Assembly: GCA_001399705.1 (NCBI GenBank) | Contig: LJCR01000078.1 | Span: forward strand, 1-8,128 | DNA length: 8,128 nt | DNA from: Kouleothrix aurantiaca | GTDB lineage: Bacteria; Chloroflexota; Chloroflexia; Chloroflexales; Roseiflexaceae | Direction: 5' to 3' | Shown here: one piece after another, positions 6,054 to 8,128 of the stretch | How positions within the stretch are numbered: the stretch's first letter is position 1 | Layout: each line of letters starts with the position of its first letter | The notes under the pieces: model-generated | What the model was told of the DNA's origin: nothing | Seen by the model: only the letters and a program-made list of their open reading frames with translations | Database searches by the model: none | Translations under genes and position numbers: made by a program

Positions 6054-7388
6054 ATGGCCACCCCGAAGGCAGCCAGCGGCGAACTGCCCGCGATTGCATT
6101 ATTAAGAAAGCCAACAGGTATGCAGATAACCATCATCGCCGGAGGGAGCCGTGGTGATGTTCAGCCGTATGTAGCTTTAGGAATAGGCTTGAAAGAAGCC
6201 GGGCATACGGTGAGAATACTGGCCCCGCGCGATTACCACGACCTGATTTCGAGCTATGGACTGGAATTCTTCGACATGGGCGGCGGCGCAATGGCGATGG
6301 CGCAAAGCCAGATCCAGGATATTGTCGAGCAGGGCAATATCCTGAAAATTCTGTCCGCCACTGGAAAAGGTGCGCAGCAGCTCGCCCTTGACTCTGCCAG
6401 ACAGGGCTTGCTCGCTTGCCATGGGTCGGATTTGATTCTTGCTGGTTTTGCTGGTCTTTCCAATGGGCTGGCACTCGCGGAGAAGTTGAACATTCCGTTT
6501 TTCCAGGCGCATCTGATGCCATTTACCCCAAGCAGCGAATTTCCCAGTGTTCTCACGCCACGCATACCACAAACACCATTCACCAGATGGGCGAACAACC
6601 TCTCACACCGTCTTGCGCAACAAATGATGTGGCAGATGCTACGCTCAGCCGATACCACCGCCCGCACCCAGGTTCTGGCTATGAAACCTGCTCCTTTCTG
6701 GGGGCCATTCGCGTCGCTCCAGCGAGAAGCGCAGCCGATTATCTACGGCTATAGCCGCCATGTGATCGCGCCGCCGGCCGATTGGCCGGCTACCAATCAC
6801 GTCACTGGCTACTGGTTTTTAGAGCCGCCAGCGGGATGGGTGCCGCCCGGCGATTTGGCAGCGTTTCTTCAGGCAGGCCCGCCGCCAGTGTATATTGGCT
6901 TTGGAAGCATGCTCAGCCGTAAACCCGAAGAAGCGACGGAGCTGGTGCTGAAGGCGTTGAAGCGTACCGGCCAGCGCGCGATCCTGTCTTCGGGCTGGGG
7001 AGGGCTGCAGGGCGATAATTTGCCAGAAACGATGATGATGGTGGGGTCAGTTCCGCATAGCTGGCTTTTTCCTCAAATGGCTGCTGTCGTCCATCACGGC
7101 GGCGCAGGGACAACAGGCGCAGGGCTGGCTGCCGGTATCCCTTCAATTATCACACCATTTTTTGGTGACCAACCATTTTGGGGGCAGCGTGTGCATGCGT
7201 TGGGTGTTGGCCCCCGGCCCATTCCGCGCCGCTATTTGAGCGTTGATAATCTCGCTGAAGCAATTCGGCTAGCCATAAGCGACAGAACAATGCAAAAGAA
7301 CGCAGCCACTCTAGGGGAGCGCATTCGTGCCGAGAATGGTGTTGCCCACGCCATAGCAGTGGTTGAGCGGCTGAGCATGAAGAAGTAG
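6054..7388 (+). CDS. GT-B glycosyltransferase of the sterol/macrolide glucosyltransferase type (GT1-like)
   Basis: This 444-residue protein probably moves a sugar from a nucleotide donor such as UDP-glucose to a hydrophobic acceptor; the acceptor cannot be told from sequence. The N-terminal domain carries GSRGDVQPYVALG (31-43), where Asp35 matches the proposed catalytic Asp of GtfB-type enzymes. The C-terminal domain has IGFGSM (281-286) and the donor-binding signature HHGGAGTT (347-354), then FGDQPFWGQRV (370-380) with the Asp-Gln pair expected to contact the sugar. All key motifs are intact and there is no signal peptide or membrane segment, so it is probably cytoplasmic or peripheral to the membrane. 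Homology begins at Met23 (ATG 6120, MQITIIAGGSRGDVQP). The first 22 residues are an unusual extension with A/T-rich codons (TTA TTA AGA AAG), but the promoter and GGAGG favour ATG 6054. It looks independently transcribed. Family assignment is firm; substrate is not. Confidence 0.93.
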   Translation: MATPKAASGELPAIALLRKPTGMQITIIAGGSRGDVQPYVALGIGLKEAGHTVRILAPRDYHDLISSYGLEFFDMGGGAMAMAQSQIQDIVEQGNILKILSATGKGAQQLALDSARQGLLACHGSDLILAGFAGLSNGLALAEKLNIPFFQAHLMPFTPSSEFPSVLTPRIPQTPFTRWANNLSHRLAQQMMWQMLRSADTTARTQVLAMKPAPFWGPFASLQREAQPIIYGYSRHVIAPPADWPATNHVTGYWFLEPPAGWVPPGDLAAFLQAGPPPVYIGFGSMLSRKPEEATELVLKALKRTGQRAILSSGWGGLQGDNLPETMMMVGSVPHSWLFPQMAAVVHHGGAGTTGAGLAAGIPSIITPFFGDQPFWGQRVHALGVGPRPIPRRYLSVDNLAEAIRLAISDRTMQKNAATLGERIRAENGVAHAIAVVERLSMKK

Positions 7389-7533
7389 CACCTGAAACAA
7401 CCCGATTGAAATGCAGAGCTTGTGCGCGGGGGTGGGAAGGCCAGCGCGCAGCTCGCACAGGAACCGGGGCAGCAATTGTTTGTGGGAGGCGTGAAGCTTC
7501 AATAGTACGAACCGCTGCCCGATCTTGTGTTTT

Positions 7534-7541
7534 GGATGAGG
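7534..7541 (+). promoter_or_regulatory. Ribosome binding site fixing the start of the P-loop protein
   Basis: GGATGAGG ends five bases before ATG 7547. The frame is open further upstream to an ATG at 7406, but that stretch would add 47 Arg/Ala/Cys-rich residues ahead of a typical beta-strand/P-loop start, so 7547 is preferred. Confidence 0.6.
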
Positions 7542-7546
7542 CTGCG

Positions 7547-8119
7547 ATGCTTCTGTTCATCGGCGGCGCTGCCCGAACCGGCAAAGGCATTCTGGTACGT
7601 CGGCTCCTGCTCGAGCAGAAGTTGCCGTACCTAAATCTCGATGTCCTTAAAATGGGCTTGGCACGCGGCGCTCCAGAGTTTATGATTGATCCAGATGCTG
7701 GCGCCGTAGAGGTTGCTGAGCGCCTCTGGCCGCTCGTGCGCGAGATGAGCCGCAGCCTGATTGCCGACGGTATTCCATACGTCCTGGAAGGCGAGCTTCT
7801 GCCAAAACACGTTGCTGCCTTGCGCGATAGCTACCCATCCCAGGTGGGCGCGTGCTTTCTTGGCTACGCACAAACCACACCGCGCCAAAAACTGCAGGGC
7901 ATCCGCGCCAATGGCGGGCACCCGAACGATTGGTCGCGCAGCTCTACCGACATGGCACTGCTAGCGATTATCCGGCGCGAGATTGCATTCAGCCAGTTTG
8001 TGCGCACCGAGTGTGAGGTGTACGGTTTGGCCTATTTCGATACGTCAGAGCAGTTTCAAGAGACATTGGACCGAGCGGTTGCATATATTCAGGGAAGTAT
8101 GCGAACATCGCCAGGGTAA
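7547..8119 (+). CDS. Small P-loop NTPase, probably kinase-like, unknown substrate
   Basis: This 190-residue soluble protein begins with a hydrophobic strand and a Walker A-like loop, LLFIGGAARTGKGIL (2-15 region; Lys13). The residue after Lys13 is Gly and the next is Ile, so the usual Ser/Thr of GK[ST], or the Thr of adenylate-kinase GKGT, is missing. Further landmarks are LNLDVLKMGLARG (29-41), whose Asp32 sits where nucleotide-kinase-like proteins often bind substrate; IPYVLEGELLP (76-86), a strand ending in acidic residues that could serve as a Walker B-like or catalytic acid; HPNDW (125-129); and a C-terminal IRREIAFSQFVR helix. The overall shape recalls small-molecule or nucleoside-monophosphate kinases and 2-phosphoglycerate-kinase/zeta-like P-loop proteins, but no named family can be fixed. 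No partner gene is visible, as the window ends nine bases after the stop. The 158 bases upstream contain no convincing promoter or terminator, so co-transcription with the glycosyltransferase is possible. Confidence 0.78.
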   Translation: MLLFIGGAARTGKGILVRRLLLEQKLPYLNLDVLKMGLARGAPEFMIDPDAGAVEVAERLWPLVREMSRSLIADGIPYVLEGELLPKHVAALRDSYPSQVGACFLGYAQTTPRQKLQGIRANGGHPNDWSRSSTDMALLAIIRREIAFSQFVRTECEVYGLAYFDTSEQFQETLDRAVAYIQGSMRTSPG

Positions 8120-8128
8120 GCCTTGTGT

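Noticed and set aside
7417..7460. A possible hairpin after the glycosyltransferase gene (GTGCG 7422-7426 with CGCAC 7454-7458)
   Set aside because: The stem is short, the loop is long, and no T-run follows, so it is not convincing as a terminator.
7476..7505. A possible promoter (TTGTTT with a -10 around 7500) for the P-loop gene
   Set aside because: The -35 is only partly matched and no acceptable -10 occurs at 16-18 bases; the best hexamers match at two or so positions.
7406..7546. A 47-residue upstream extension of the P-loop protein
   Set aside because: The residues are low-complexity Arg/Ala/Cys, and ATG 7547 has a better ribosome binding site and starts at the typical first beta strand.
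1..8128. CRISPR arrays, tRNA or rRNA genes, transposases, and attachment sites
   Set aside because: No regularly spaced repeats, no tRNA-like cloverleaf, no transposase motifs and no paired terminal repeats were seen.

Overview
The window is high-GC bacterial DNA with all genes on the + strand. Kinases packed with GAF and PAS domains, a cluster of sensory genes, and the look of the small P-loop protein suggest a filamentous member of the Chloroflexota (class Chloroflexia). This is an impression from gene style, not from any marker gene.

Positions 1-5908 form a signalling block. It opens with the 3' part of a gene for a receiver-domain/histidine-kinase protein whose beginning lies outside the window (1-906). 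After 77 bases comes a family 3 periplasmic-binding-protein-like gene resembling EhuB-type ectoine/amino-acid binding proteins (984-1850). Its TGA stop overlaps by four bases the ATG of a 1353-residue membrane histidine kinase (1847-5908). That kinase has two membrane segments around a helical extracytoplasmic region, then GAF, PAS, three more GAF domains, HisKA and HATPase. No permease or transport ATPase is present. The layout therefore suggests that the binding protein is a ligand-sensing partner of the kinase, by analogy with TorT/TorS, rather than a transporter part. The receiver of the first protein is a plausible but unproven phosphoryl acceptor.

A perfect 34-base palindrome at 5928-5961, followed by a T-rich stretch, probably ends this transcription unit. 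Immediately after it lies a good extended -10 promoter (5987-6015), a GGAGG ribosome binding site and a gene for a GT-B glycosyltransferase of the sterol/macrolide glucosyltransferase type (6054-7388), with an unusual N-terminal extension. The last gene (7547-8119) encodes a 190-residue P-loop protein, probably a small-molecule kinase-like NTPase of unknown substrate.

The most interesting points are the translationally coupled binding-protein/kinase pair, the odd N-terminus and altered motifs of that binding protein, and a Cys/Trp signature repeated at identical spacing in three of the four GAF domains.
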